Of a stretch of 64,000 nucleotides of DNA, positions 48,893 to 60,774 are shown piece after piece (position 1 is the stretch's first letter; every line of letters starts with the position of its first letter). Made by a program: the position numbers and the translations under genes. This DNA is from Brachionus rotundiformis. Taxonomy: Eukaryota; Rotifera; Eurotatoria; Ploima; Brachionidae. The notes beneath the pieces are model-generated. The model was not told the DNA's origin and did not search any database. It saw nothing but the letters and a program-made list of their open reading frames with translations. Where the stretch lies: contig JAESIW010000203.1 of the NCBI GenBank assembly GCA_016802295.1, positions 299,082 through 363,081 of the forward strand. The letters run 5' to 3'.

Positions 48893-49278
48893 AAATGGTC
48901 AAAAGAATGGTCGACTCAGCTTAATGAAGATAAATGTAAAGTTGTTCATATTGGCCACAAAAATTCAGAGTTTGATTAAAAGATTATTATTAATGTTATC
49001 ATGGTGCATGGTGTCCTTATTTAGAAAAAGACATAAATGAGCTTGAGAGAGCTCGACAAAGAGCAACCAAGTTGTTGCCAGAAGTGCTTGACCTGGATTA
49101 TCAAAATATAGCTATTAGCTATTGTCTAACTCGCGAAAGAATAAAGAATTTTCTTCCAATATATGACTTTTTTACAAATAGAGCCGTAGATAGATGGAAT
49201 AAACTCCCGAAAGATGCCGGAGAGTCAAAGAATCTAAAAAGTTTAATAGAAAAGCTTGATGGTCGGATGACGAAATAA
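48893..49278 (+). pseudogene. LINE reverse transcriptase C-terminal relic (CR1/jockey-like)
   Basis: In broken frames the + strand reads WSKEWSTQLNEDKCKVVHIG, matching the W-x-L-x-N-x-x-K-C-K-V-M-H-I-G block late in LINE reverse transcriptases. Next comes ERARQRATKLLPEV, the conserved Q-R-R-A-T-K-L segment. It ends FFTNRAVDRWNKLPKDAGES and a Leu-Asp tail followed by TAA (49276-49278). The upstream catalytic part is missing and frames shift near 48990, so this is a 5'-truncated dead copy, typical of LINE insertions. It lies between stomatins E and F, same strand as A-C. Confidence 0.8.
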
Positions 49279-49715
49279 ATATAAGCTACTGACACAAATC
49301 TTTAGAGCTATGTTTAGATAATCTTTAAGCTGCAGTTTTTAAACTACTACTATTACTACCAATAATCAAATATTCTTGATTAATTAATATTAATATATTA
49401 AATTAGTAGCTTATGCAAACAAAATTTGAAATTTTAAGTTACAAACAAGCTATTAACATTTAATAATAAGAATAAATTTTTTGGTTTACTTTGCCAATGG
49501 TGTAGTAAAAGTCTACTTAACTTATAACTCTTAAAAATATTTCTGTAAAATGTATAATAAAATATTAAGTAAAAATTGATTTATAAAGCATTTATTTAGT
49601 AAAAAAAAAACAATATAAATTCATGATTTAGCTTAATTTCGATAAATTTGTTCATGATTATAAAAAAAAAACAAAAATTAAAATTTAGTCACATAAAAAA
49701 AATTAATATTATTTT

Positions 49716-50910
49716 TTAAAATTTTCCTTCTTTGATTCCAGGAAAGCTTCTCATAAGTTCCAACGGAATGGGGAATACAATTGTAGAGTTCTTTTCTGCA
49801 GCGATGTGAGTGAGAGTTTGTAAGTATCTGAGCTGCAAGGCCACTGGACTCTTATCGATTGTATCGGCTGCTTGCTTCAAGGCTACTGAAGCTTTCTGCT
49901 CACCCTCGGCTGCGATTACTTTGGCTCTAGCCTCTCTGGCCGACTCGGCCTCAGTTGCCATGGCGCGTTGCATCTGTACCGGTAGTTTTACATCTTTCCT
50001 ATTAAATGTTTTTATTTTTTTAATTAGAAGAAATAATTAAATTCTTACACTTCTACTCTTTCGACTTTTACACCCCTAAAATTTAAATATAATTAATTTT
50101 TTAAATGAGAAAATGATCAAACTTATTACCAATCATCGGTGGCATGGTCCAAAATTTCCTTAAGGGAAAAAATTGAAATTTAACTAAACTTAAAGACTTA
50201 AAATCTAATTACTTGCATATGATGTGAAATGGATTCTTTGTCACTTAAAATTTCATGAAGTGATTTTGTACCAAGTATATTTCTCAAAGTTGTTGCAGCT
50301 AGCAATTGTGTTGAGTAGCGAGAATTGGCAATTTTAGTCACTGACAAGATTGGATCTGATATTCTGTAATAAACTACAGCGTCAACCGTAACTGTGACAG
50401 AGTCTTTGGTCAAAATTTCCTGTGGTGGCACATCAAATGTAATTGATCTAAAAAAAGTTATTTTATCTTTAAAAGAGATAAAAAGTTTGCCTCATTACCT
50501 TAAATCTACAGTTACTATCGAATCAACACCTTTTATTTTGAAAATTAATTATTTTCCAAAATAATAAAATACAATTATTTACATGGAACAATGAAAAAAA
50601 GGCCAGGACCTTTGGCTCCTCCGGACAAAATTCTTCCAAGTCTGAATATAACTGCTCTCTCATATTCTTTCACAATCTAAAAAATTTAAATTTTTATCCA
50701 AATAATATTTATTTTTTGCTTATGTTACTTTTATACTCATTGGTATAGAAATTGGAAATGTTATAATTATGAGAATATAAGACAAGAAAACTAAAATGCT
50801 TCCGCAAAAATTCGAGTCATCGACTTCTTCCACACTACTTCTTTCTGGAAAAAATATCAATCAATAAATTTAATTTTAATTAGAACTGAACAACCTTCTG
50901 ATTTGATCAT
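49716..50910 (-). CDS. STOM: Stomatin paralog F
   Basis: Exons: complement(49716..49998, 50049..50075, 50130..50158, 50213..50447, 50499..50529, 50583..50676, 50729..50844, 50895..50910), in phase, 276 residues. The short first exon MIKSE parallels the start of B; its donor GTTGTT is weak. Hairpin LSYILIIITFPISIP, YERAVIFRLGRILSGGAKGPGLFF, PPQEILTKDSVTVTVDAVVYYRI, NILGTKSLHEILSDKES, C-terminal helix ATEAESAREARAKVIAAEGE, end RSFPGIKEGKF. At the Trp-Gly site it has one phase-2 intron (TG|G), the position of the first of the two introns in A and B. The hairpin lacks the Cys cluster found in B and H (SIPMSIK). Confidence 0.88.
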
Positions 50911-51786
50911 AATGTTTAAGAAAATAAAATTTTCTTATAATCTAAAAATAAAATAAAATTATTAGCATCGATTTTAATTATTTATATAATAATGGGGTTT
51001 ATCTTTAACATTACGAATATCTCTATAAAGAATTTTTTAATTTCGAAATTTAAAATAAAAAAGCTAATTTTAAATGCAATCACAAAATTAAGCAATTAGA
51101 TATGATAAATTTACTAAAGATAAAAATGAATTAAAAATAATTTTAAAAAAAAATTATGTATAAAATTAAATAGGTTATGGCATTTAAAACCAAAAACTTG
51201 TTTTTTATACTCATTTTAGTGACAAAAAAATTTTTGATTAGAAGATTAGGAAAATTATCTTGAATAAATGCTTGCCAGAGGTATATCCAACAGTTGAATT
51301 TATTAATTCAGACTATGATTATTAAAATTTTATACTCGGCTTAATCTTATTATTTTAGTGTGGACTAAAAACCATTCACTTCATATAAAAGTTAGAATCA
51401 ATAATCGTGCTGGTAAAAAACATGTGGTGATGATTTTATTTTTACTCTTAATTTTAAATTCTACTTAGCTAAACAAAAAAAAAGTATCTGAAAAAATTTA
51501 TCATCAGCTAAATTAATAACAATTATAATAATAAAAAAAAAACTTTTATTTGTTCAGTTGTACTTCAAGCACCGAATTAGACTAATAAGAAAAAATTAAT
51601 TGTGAAAAATTTTTATTATAAATTATTTGAAATAATAAAAAAAAGACACTTTAAAACGCTTATAAATATGAAAATCTTAATTAAGTAAAAATGTTATTTA
51701 ATTTTAAATTATCAAATTATCAAATTTAAAAGACCAAATATTTGTCAGTATTATCCAATAGGTTTTTTTATTACCATACAAAATGC
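50911..51786. other. Spacer between stomatins F and G
   Basis: About 880 bases, A/T-rich, holding the F promoter and G 3' UTR. No coding signal or repeat identified. Confidence 0.55.
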
Positions 51787-52680
51787 TTAAATTGGCCTTG
51801 GATTAATTGCGCCTGGCAATGATCTTAAAAGCTCAATTGGTATTGGAAAAACAATGGTGGAATTTTTTTCCGCGGCTATATCAGTCAATGTTTGTAAATA
51901 TCTGAGTTGTAAAGCAATTGGATTTTGGTTTATGGTGTCTGCTGCTTCTTTGAGCGCTACGGAAGCTTTCTGTTCGCCCTGGGCCGCGACCAGCTTTGCT
52001 CTTGCATCCCTTGTCGCTTCTGCTTCTGTGGCCATGGCACGCTGCATTTCAACCGGAAGACGAACGTCTTTTCTGCAAGAAATTTTATATTTAAACTTAC
52101 AAATATAAACAAAGATAAGATAAATAAGTTTACAATTCAATTCGTTCCACTTTGACACCCCAGTCATCAGTTGCCAAGTCAAGCATGCTCTACAAGAGAA
52201 AGAATTAAAAAAAATCTAAGCTCGGCATAGATTGGTATACCTGCATGTGCGAAGCTATTGATTCCTTGTCAACAAGTATTTCCTGGAGGGTTTTGGTACC
52301 AAGGATATTTCGGAGAGATGTGGCGGCCAGCAACCTGGTCGAATATTGTGCATTTGCCACTTTGTTCACAGATCTGACCGGGTCGAATATTCTGTAATAA
52401 ACAACCGCATCCACAGTTATGGTGACAGAATCTTTGGTCAGAATTTCCTGCGGCGGAACGTCAAAAGTAATTGTACGTAGGTCAATTGTGGTTATTTCGT
52501 CAACACATGGAAGAATAAAAAACAAACCCGGCCCTTTTGCCCCTCCGCTTAGGTTCCGACCTAGGCGAAATATTACCTTTATTAATTAGTTAAAATAAAT
52601 AAATAAATATTTAATAAATTTTTATTTATTTTACTGCTCGTTCATATTCTTGGACCACTTTTAGGCAAAAAAAGAACGAA
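51787..52680 (-). CDS. STOM: Stomatin paralog G, 3' part (5' end in assembly gap)
   Basis: Exons: complement(51787..52072, 52134..52189, 52241..52576, 52635..>52680), in phase. Encodes VVQEYERA, then VIFRLGRNLSGGAKGPGLFF, PCVDEITTIDLRTITFDV, NILGTKTLQEILVDKES, DDWGVKVERIEL and the C-terminal helix ATEAEATRDARAKLVAAQGE, ending NPRPI. Trp-Gly is read through without an intron. The ERA|V intron is shared with B. The hairpin begins in the last bases before the gap (FFFCLKVV). The 292 bases 52389-52680 recur at 53668-53950 beyond the gap. The two parts most likely belong to one gene whose overlapping contig ends were not merged; if so the full protein is about 286 residues. Confidence 0.85.
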
Positions 52681-53667
52681 NNNNNNNNNNNNNNNNNNNN
52701 NNNNNNNNNNNNNNNNNNNNNNNNNNNNNNNNNNNNNNNNNNNNNNNNNNNNNNNNNNNNNNNNNNNNNNNNNNNNNNNNNNNNNNNNNNNNNNNNNNNN
52801 NNNNNNNNNNNNNNNNNNNNNNNNNNNNNNNNNNNNNNNNNNNNNNNNNNNNNNNNNNNNNNNNNNNNNNNNNNNNNNNNNNNNNNNNNNNNNNNNNNNN
52901 NNNNNNNNNNNNNNNNNNNNNNNNNNNNNNNNNNNNNNNNNNNNNNNNNNNNNNNNNNNNNNNNNNNNNNNNNNNNNNNNNNNNNNNNNNNNNNNNNNNN
53001 NNNNNNNNNNNNNNNNNNNNNNNNNNNNNNNNNNNNNNNNNNNNNNNNNNNNNNNNNNNNNNNNNNNNNNNNNNNNNNNNNNNNNNNNNNNNNNNNNNNN
53101 NNNNNNNNNNNNNNNNNNNNNNNNNNNNNNNNNNNNNNNNNNNNNNNNNNNNNNNNNNNNNNNNNNNNNNNNNNNNNNNNNNNNNNNNNNNNNNNNNNNN
53201 NNNNNNNNNNNNNNNNNNNNNNNNNNNNNNNNNNNNNNNNNNNNNNNNNNNNNNNNNNNNNNNNNNNNNNNNNNNNNNNNNNNNNNNNNNNNNNNNNNNN
53301 NNNNNNNNNNNNNNNNNNNNNNNNNNNNNNNNNNNNNNNNNNNNNNNNNNNNNNNNNNNNNNNNNNNNNNNNNNNNNNNNNNNNNNNNNNNNNNNNNNNN
53401 NNNNNNNNNNNNNNNNNNNNNNNNNNNNNNNNNNNNNNNNNNNNNNNNNNNNNNNNNNNNNNNNNNNNNNNNNNNNNNNNNNNNNNNNNNNNNNNNNNNN
53501 NNNNNNNNNNNNNNNNNNNNNNNNNNNNNNNNNNNNNNNNNNNNNNNNNNNNNNNNNNNNNNNNNNNNNNNNNNNNNNNNNNNNNNNNNNNNNNNNNNNN
53601 NNNNNNNNNNNNNNNNNNNNNNNNNNNNNNNNNNNNNNNNNNNNNNNNNNNNNNNNNNNNNNNNNNN
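52681..53667. other. Assembly gap (987 N)
   Basis: Run of N. The flanks repeat each other, so it may be a failed overlap rather than truly missing DNA. Confidence 1.
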
Positions 53668-54141
53668 ATTCTGTAATAAACAACCGCATCCACAGTTATG
53701 GTGACAGAATCTTTGGTCAGAATTTCTTGCGGTGGAACGTCAAAAGTAATTGTACGTAAGTCAATTGTGGTTATTTCGTCAACACATGGAAGAATAAAAA
53801 ACAAACCTGGCCCTTTTGCCCCTCCGCTTAGGTTCCGACCTAGGCGAAATATTACCTTTATTAATTAATTAAAATAAATATTTGATAAATTTTTTTTATT
53901 TTACTGCTCGTTCATATTCTTGGACCACTTTTAAGCAAAAAAAGAACGAAATGGGAAAAGTAAGAAAAGCTACAAAGTAGGAAAGAATGACCAAAAAACT
54001 TGAGCAAAAATCACTATGGTTTTCGTGAACTTCTGTTTGATTATCAATCAAACCTTAATTTAATTTAATTTAAATTTTTAATTTAATTAAACTAGTTATT
54101 TGTGTACTTGTTCTTTGTTGTTTGGTTATTTCGTCGGCCAT
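53668..54141 (-). CDS. STOM: Stomatin paralog G, 5' part or second copy
   Basis: Exons: complement(<53668..53855, 53905..54053, 54108..54141), in phase. Starts MADEITKQQRTS, then a polar stretch, the hairpin SSFLVILSYFVAFLTFPISFFFC, LKVVQEYERA, and VIFRLGRNLSGGAKGPG through DSVTITVDAVVYYR, where it meets the gap. Over the shared stretch it differs from the copy left of the gap by about five substitutions in coding sequence, all synonymous, plus intron length changes. It supplies exactly the 5' exons that the left part lacks. This fits one gene split by haplotype mis-joining, or a very recent tandem copy with about 190 bases between the genes if the gap size is right. Confidence 0.8.
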
Positions 54142-55641
54142 GATAAATTTTCAATGAATCCAATTTTTTATCTGAACTTAAAATATAAATTCTGAATTTA
54201 AAAAAAACAATCTAGATTAATTTATAGATTAGAAGGCTGAGCAAACGCCTGATTGAGTTCTGATTTTTCACATAAAATTAATTGATCTTTTGATTTAACA
54301 TTTTTATGCTAAATATTATCAATATATACAACCAGAAGTGCAAAAATCAACATTCTCCATTGGGATGTATTTTTAGTTTTCCACTGTAAATCAATACATT
54401 GATAATAGATCAGAAATAATTTATTGATTTATCATGCATGGGCCAAAATTCAAATCAATAAAATTTTTGATTATAGAAATTAATAATTAAGGTTGATGGA
54501 TAATTAATTTTGTGGTGTCTTCAAGGCTAATTTAATTATAAGAAGAATGTATTTAAAAAGCCTTATTAATCAAATTTTGTATATTGAATCGAATTTCTTA
54601 ATTAAGCTTGTTGAACTTATTTAAAATTTAAAAAATACCAAAATAAACAAACTTTGATCGTGCCTAGTGCTAGGCTAATGACGCCTTTCGTGTTAATTTT
54701 TGCACAAGCCTAGCAAAATCTAATAAATCCTGAAAATAACTACAATCTCAGGTTTCTTGATAGGATTTGGCTTATTTTAACATTCAAGAAAATATATTTT
54801 TTTTATTAATAAAAAAATATTAACTCAGTAAATTTTATTACAGAAATAAATTCAAATTTTCGTTCATGCTAGACACCACGCTTCCTGGTTATTTTAAATT
54901 ATACGAAATGATAATAAATTGTGTCTCAAAAGCTGTTCAACGGGACAAAAAATTCAATACTTTTTGGTTTAATTAATTCAAAAATAAATCATATTATAAT
55001 TAGATTTTTTAGTTTTTTTTTGACAGCTAAGCCACTTATCTCTTGGGACTATTTTAACTCTTGGTCCGTAAAGTCTAATTTATAAGAAGTTTGGAATATA
55101 AATGCATCAATTAGAATTTTTAAGTTGGATGAAATTAGATTCCAAATTTTTTTATACTGATAAAATATTTTAAATAAAATAAATTCTTCTATCTCTTATC
55201 AAATTAAAATGAATCAAATTAAGAAACTGATCAGGTCTATCTAAAATTTTGTGAACAGAACTTTTTGGTAAGCCGAGCAATAAACTTTCCCAAAATAAAA
55301 GCTCGGTAACAGTTGGTACAAGCCAAAAAAACGCATTAAAAATTTAAAAGAATAATTAGTATTTTGAATTTTTGAATTATTTAAAGGTAAGAAAATATTT
55401 TTCGCTGAAGAGATTTAAGATTTATTTTGTTCTGACATCATGGTAAAAAAGCTTTAAAATTGAATCTATTTTTCAATTAATATTCTGAAGCCAAACAAAA
55501 TATTAAGCTAAAAATTTATTCTAAAATTTTAGAAAAGAAAAAATAAATTTAAAATAATAGATAATTTATTATTTTAATATTTTATCAAAATTTTGATATA
55601 AAAAATAAATTTGAAAATAGTCCATATCTTCGTGCAAAATT
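54142..55641. other. Spacer between stomatins G and H
   Basis: About 1.5 kb, A/T-rich, with no coding signal. A short perfect palindrome GCCTAGTGCTAGGC lies near 54662. The rest is G promoter and H 3' UTR by position only. Confidence 0.5.
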
Positions 55642-56848
55642 TCAATGTTTGGCAAAGGATTTAAGCATTTCAATTGGAATTGGGAAAACGATTGTGGAAT
55701 TCTTTTCCGCTGATATGTTTGTCAATGTCTGCAAGTATCTTAGTTGAAGGGCTACTGGACTCTGATTGATGGTATCGGCAGCTTCTTTTAAGGCCACAGA
55801 AGCCTTCTGTTCTCCTTCAGCTGCAATTACTTTAGCTCTGGCTTCGCGTGTTGATTCGGCTTCAGTTGCCATCGCACGTTGCATTTGCACCGGAAGTCTT
55901 ACGTCTTTCCTAATATTTGTTAATTAAACAAATTTTATTTACTTGAAAAATCTAATTAAAAAAACTTACACTTCAACTCGTTCTACTTTAACTCCCCTTT
56001 TAATTTACCAAGTTAATAAAAATTAAAAATACTACATTTAACGCAACCAAGCTTACCATATATCAGTGGCAGAATCCAAAATCTCCTAAAATAAACCAAA
56101 TTTAGACTTTTTTTATCTTATCAAATGATAATTTAACCTGAATCGAGTTAGAAATGTACTCTTTTTCTTGTAATATTTCTTGGAGGGTTTTTGTGCCTAG
56201 GACATTTCTCAAGGTGGTGGCAGCTAAAAGCCTCGTTGAGTATTGGGCATTTTCGATTTTTGTCACTGACAAAACTGGACTAAAGATTCGGAAATAAACA
56301 ACAGCATCTACAGTTGTTGTTACTGAATCTTTGGTCAAAACCTCCTGCGGTGGTACATCAAATGTAACAGTCCTATTATCATTTGAAAATGACTTAAGAT
56401 TTCATAATTTTGCCACTCAAGCTTACCTTAGATCGATTGTGGTTATGGTATCAATGCAGGGCAGGATAAAAAAAAGGCCAGGTCCCTTTGCACCTCCCAG
56501 ACTTCTTCCGAGTCTAAAAATTACAGCTCTCTCATATTCTTTGACAATCTTGTTAATTTAAAATAAATTAATTATTCGAAATTAATTAACTTCTTTTTAT
56601 ACTTTTATGCAGCAGCATAAACTGAACGGAAATGTTAAACCAACTAAGATATAGGAAAAAACAATCAGTATATATCCGCAAGCACCGAATCCTTCCGGAG
56701 ATTCATTTGAATCTAGAGATAAATTAGCATTTAAATTAATTAATTAATTAATTTAATTTGACGAAAAAATACCATCATTTATTTTGGCAGAATCTTTATT
56801 TTTCATTTCCAAATGAAGGGCCTCTGGTTCATAGACTTGATTTGGCAT
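55642..56848 (-). CDS. STOM: Stomatin paralog H
   Basis: Exons: complement(55642..55909, 55970..55996, 56057..56085, 56138..56372, 56427..56548, 56603..56712, 56773..56848), in phase, 288 residues. N-terminus MPNQVYEPEALHLEMKNKD, polar segment, GACGYILIVFSYILVGLTFP, Cys-rich hairpin end SLCCCIK, IVKEYERAVIFRLGR, SLGGAKGPGLFF, TIDLR, PPQEVLTKDSVTTTVDAVVYFRI, NVLGTKTLQEILQ, C-terminal helix ATEAESTREARAKVIAAEGE, end MLKSFAKH. At Trp-Gly it carries one phase-2 intron (TG|G), as F does. Its last exon is unusually close in DNA to that of D. Reading frame is open upstream of the chosen ATG for a few codons, so a slightly earlier start is possible. Confidence 0.88.
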
Positions 56849-59286
56849 TAGGTTCGAACTTTCAACTTTATTATTTCTCTTTTTATAGAAAAATTATTTT
56901 TTAAACTTTTTCTCTAATTAATAAAATTTTTATTAAAACAAATTTTTTCTGCTTTTGTGGTTAAAATTTAAAAAAATTAATTTTTAAAAAAAAAAGTTAA
57001 ATTTATAATATAAAATTTGGTTTTTGGCTCATTTAAATAACTTTTATAGTTCGTAAGTATTTTATTTTTTAATTTCGTAAAAAATATATTTTGAATCATA
57101 ATTTTATAATAACAATAGTAATGCCATTTTAAACCTGTCAATTTAAAAATAATATAATTTTTACCATTATATTTTTGCCTCAATGTTTCTTTTGAGCTGA
57201 AATTCAATTATAGATTAAATAAAATTTCTAATTCTAAAAGTCTTTAAAATTTTAATTTATACCGTTACTTAACTACACCGATATTAATTAACATTAAATT
57301 GATGTCATAAAATGAAGGAAAATTCGTAAAATATGAAATTTAAATTTAAAACTAAATAAAAACAAATTATGAAATATACGTCATATTAATGACATAACGC
57401 TAATGAGAAAAACTATACAAGTCCTTAATTCACGTAATAAAGCCAAAATGTATAGTTTTTAATTTAAGATAATAATTTTCACCTAAATAATTACTAATTT
57501 AATTCTAAATTTTAATTTAATGAGGTTTTATACATAAAAATTTAAGCTTGATAATAAATTTCCCTGTTTTTTTTTATATATAAATATAATAAAAAGAAAC
57601 ACTTATTTTTATACAGGAAAATTTTTCCATTTTAAAATATTAAAATTTACATTTCGAAATTCGGAAATCGATAAAATTTAATGTGACTTAAGTAAAATAT
57701 TTATTGATTAAACAATTTTAATTTAACATTTTCTAGACTTAAAAATAAAAACCTTGATAAAGTTAAACATTTATGGAAAATAAAATTTGTTTACTTTGCC
57801 AATTACCATTTGATAGAGCTTGAAAATATTAAAAATTTATAAAAATAGTTTCAAGATTTTAATTTTCTGCTATTTCATCTTGGCAAATATTTTTGAGAAA
57901 AATTATTTTTAGGCAAAGCATAATTTTAAATTCGGAATGTAAATTAAAAGATTGTATATCCATGCTGAATTCCTTAATTATTTTCTATTCAAAATTAAGA
58001 TAGATTTAATTACTTACTAAACTTCTAAAGTTATTGTTGCTCTGTTCTAGGAAGGAACCGCCGCGGAAAGATTTGGATCTTTCGGCAATGGTTGGTGTGA
58101 ATGGCTAGTAGTATGCAATGATTACCAATTAGAATTGAAAATACTTTGCCAATAAATTACCAACAAAGATGGATTGGAAAAGTGCATCCCTCGCTGAATA
58201 GTTTCTTTTTTCTCAGTATTATTTTTTTATAAATTTTTAAAAATATTTTTATTTTTTGGAAAGTTATGTCCGACTAGGGGTATTTTTAAATTTAGAATTA
58301 AGATTAACCTGTTTTTTTCTCGCATCAAAAATTAAAATTTATCCCAAAATTACATATTTATAAATTAACTTAATTATAAATATTTTAGAATTAGGAACTA
58401 AAATTTCATTTTTTTACAAAGCACCTAGACTGCTTTTAAGAATAATTAATTACCAAAATTGAGAATATAATGCATTGATTGACATCTTATTATTGTTAAT
58501 TACATCACACTTAATTAATCTAAAATATTCGTTTTAATGTTTTGAAATCTTAAAATACCACAAATTTATAAGTAATTAGTAAAATTTTAATTTAATAGAT
58601 AAACATTTTAAATTGTACTATATTCATTTATTAAAAGCCCTTTAATTGCCCATTAACAAATATAAATAGCTTAATGAAATAATGAAATTAAAAAATGTAA
58701 TTATTCAAATTTATACAAAATCTAATATTTAATGGTTCAACTAAAATTCCTCAAAAATATACAAAAAATAATATGTTGTTCATATGTATCATAGAAACCG
58801 AATACCTAAGCCTAAAATGACCTTTAGGTTAAGTGTTTTTTATCGAAAAAAAAACAATTATTTTAATATTTTAAAAATTTAAGTTTAAATTAAAAAGCGA
58901 TTATTTTATTGATATTTTTCTGGGTAAAAAATTTTAAATTACTGTCTTTACATATTTAAAAAGCATTGATTAAAATTACCAACTCAAGAAATTTGGCAAA
59001 TAGGTAAATAAACGAAAACGAGCTTGGTTTATTTTGCAGAACCATTTTCGGATTTTTTTGTACCAAGACAACTTGTGCTTCATAGATTTGTTTGCTCATA
59101 GAAATAAAAATAAACAAAACTATTGAAAAATTTATTAACTAAAGACAAAATATTTTTGCTCTCAAATACATTTATTATTAATAAATTTAGAACTTGATTA
59201 AAATAATTCAAATTTAATATTATTCAAAAAGAATTAACAAAAAAAAAAAGATCTTTAATGATTGATCAATCCAAATTGGCAGACAG
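56849..59286. other. Intergenic stomatin H to SYS1
   Basis: About 2.4 kb, mostly A/T-rich. Two spots stand out. One is a GC-richer stretch at about 58050-58195, preceded by a good splice acceptor on + and open for about 34 codons. The other is a minus-strand frame from 59098 down to about 58958 beginning MSKQIYEA, which resembles the first exon of stomatin H. Neither can be assigned to a gene. Confidence 0.45.
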
Positions 59287-59822
59287 ATGAGCAAATTCCG
59301 CAGTAAAATATGGGATCCTTGGCTAATTATATCCCAAATTGTCTCAATGCAATTTCAGTTTTACTCAACTTTACTTTTAATTAATTATTTTAATTTTCGA
59401 TTTTTGAACATATTTAAATCAAATGCGGACACTTTTTACTCGCTTGAGAATGTATTTGATTTTCGTTTAGTTAATTTCCACAATTCCAATAATTTTTTTA
59501 TATGCTTGAACATTATTGTCACATCACTGTTGAGGTAATTTGGCTCTTTGGCTTAAATAAATCTAATTTGTTTGTGTGAAGCGCGCTTTTTCTGTGGAAA
59601 TTGGTCAACCGGTCCAAGCAATGCCTAGACTTTACTGTCACCATATTTTGCTACCACATCATCAGCAGCTGGATATACGTGGGCTCATTTCCATCGACAT
59701 TCATGTTTTGGTTCGTAGTGGTATTGGGCGCCACCGCAATGACCTTGCTCAGCGAGTATCTATGCATGCAGTCGGCCCTCAAAGAAATACCCTTATCTCT
59801 GGTCCCGAGAGCAAATCTTTAG
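59287..59822 (+). CDS. SYS1: SYS1 Golgi trafficking protein
   Basis: Four-pass Golgi membrane protein that recruits the Arl3/ARFRP1 GTPase system to the trans-Golgi (family knowledge). Exons: join(59287..59534, 59582..59822), in phase, 162 residues against 156 in human. The N-terminus MSKFRSKIWDPWLIISQIV matches the SYS1 start. NRSKQCLDFTVTIF is the most conserved block. The C-terminus EYLCMQSALKEIPLSLVPRANL matches too. Hydrophobic segments lie at about 13-35, 64-84, 94-114 and 119-139. The loop between the first two is rich in Phe and Asn and poorly conserved. It sits inside the stomatin cluster, on the opposite strand to D-H, and has no evident functional link to it. Confidence 0.93.
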
Positions 59823-60774
59823 ATGCAAAAAGTGCCACTCTTTGGAATATCTAATTACAAACTTAAATTTTTTAATTTTCTTTCAAGAGTGCTCATTAAA
59901 AATAAAAATTTTAATTTAAATTTTAATTATGACTGACTTTTAATTGAGACTTTATAGATAATTGCTGTTTTTGTACCAAGAGCTTAATGAGCTGATTGGA
60001 ACAAATATCATTTTAGATAAGTATATATAATTAAATTTCAAAGCATAAATATTAGTTGAGTGTGCTTTTGATTGATTTTGTTTTTTCTTTATTTTAAATA
60101 AATTATATAAATATAGATATTTTTTAAATAAAATAATAAACAGAAATATGAGAATTAAGAGAAAAGTGAATCAAGTTTTTTTTCCAGGCTACTTTTGCTT
60201 TTCCAAATTATCTGTTATTAATCAGGAATTAAATTTGATGTATCTTTTTTACTGAAAGATTTTATAAGGTTAATTTTTTTCCTTAATTGGAATAATTGAA
60301 TATAAAATCAGTCGTATTTTAATGCGCATAATTTCCTTGACTAAGATTCTACAAATAAATTTACAAAATTTATCTTGTCTTGTTAATTTACAAAAAAATT
60401 CCTTAAAAATTCTTCCTTATTTTTTGACTATTTTCCATCTATATATCTTTATATTCAGATGTTAATATTAATCTTAATTAAAGTTTAAATTTAAAGCTTA
60501 ATATATTAATGCCATTGATATATAAAAAAAATATACATTTAAAAACCAAATGTATTTTAGAATTTCTGCGTCTTCAAGCCTACTGAGTGAACAATTATAG
60601 ATAGATAATGATTATCAAATATTTATTTTTATTGAACATATTAAATAGTTGTTAACTCAAGATCCAGAAAACAAAATTCAAGACGCGAGATTTTAACTTT
60701 TGATCAATAAATATTTTCAAAAATAAAAAAATAAAAGTTTAAATTTTTTAGATTACAATCAAACAAATTCCAAA
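59823..60774. other. Spacer between SYS1 and stomatin J
   Basis: About 950 bases, A/T-rich. SYS1 3' UTR and J promoter by position. No repeat, RNA gene or open frame of note. Confidence 0.55.

Noticed and set aside
52626..53804. Long frames running through the N gap
   Set aside because: They are artefacts of translating N; only the flanking exons are real.
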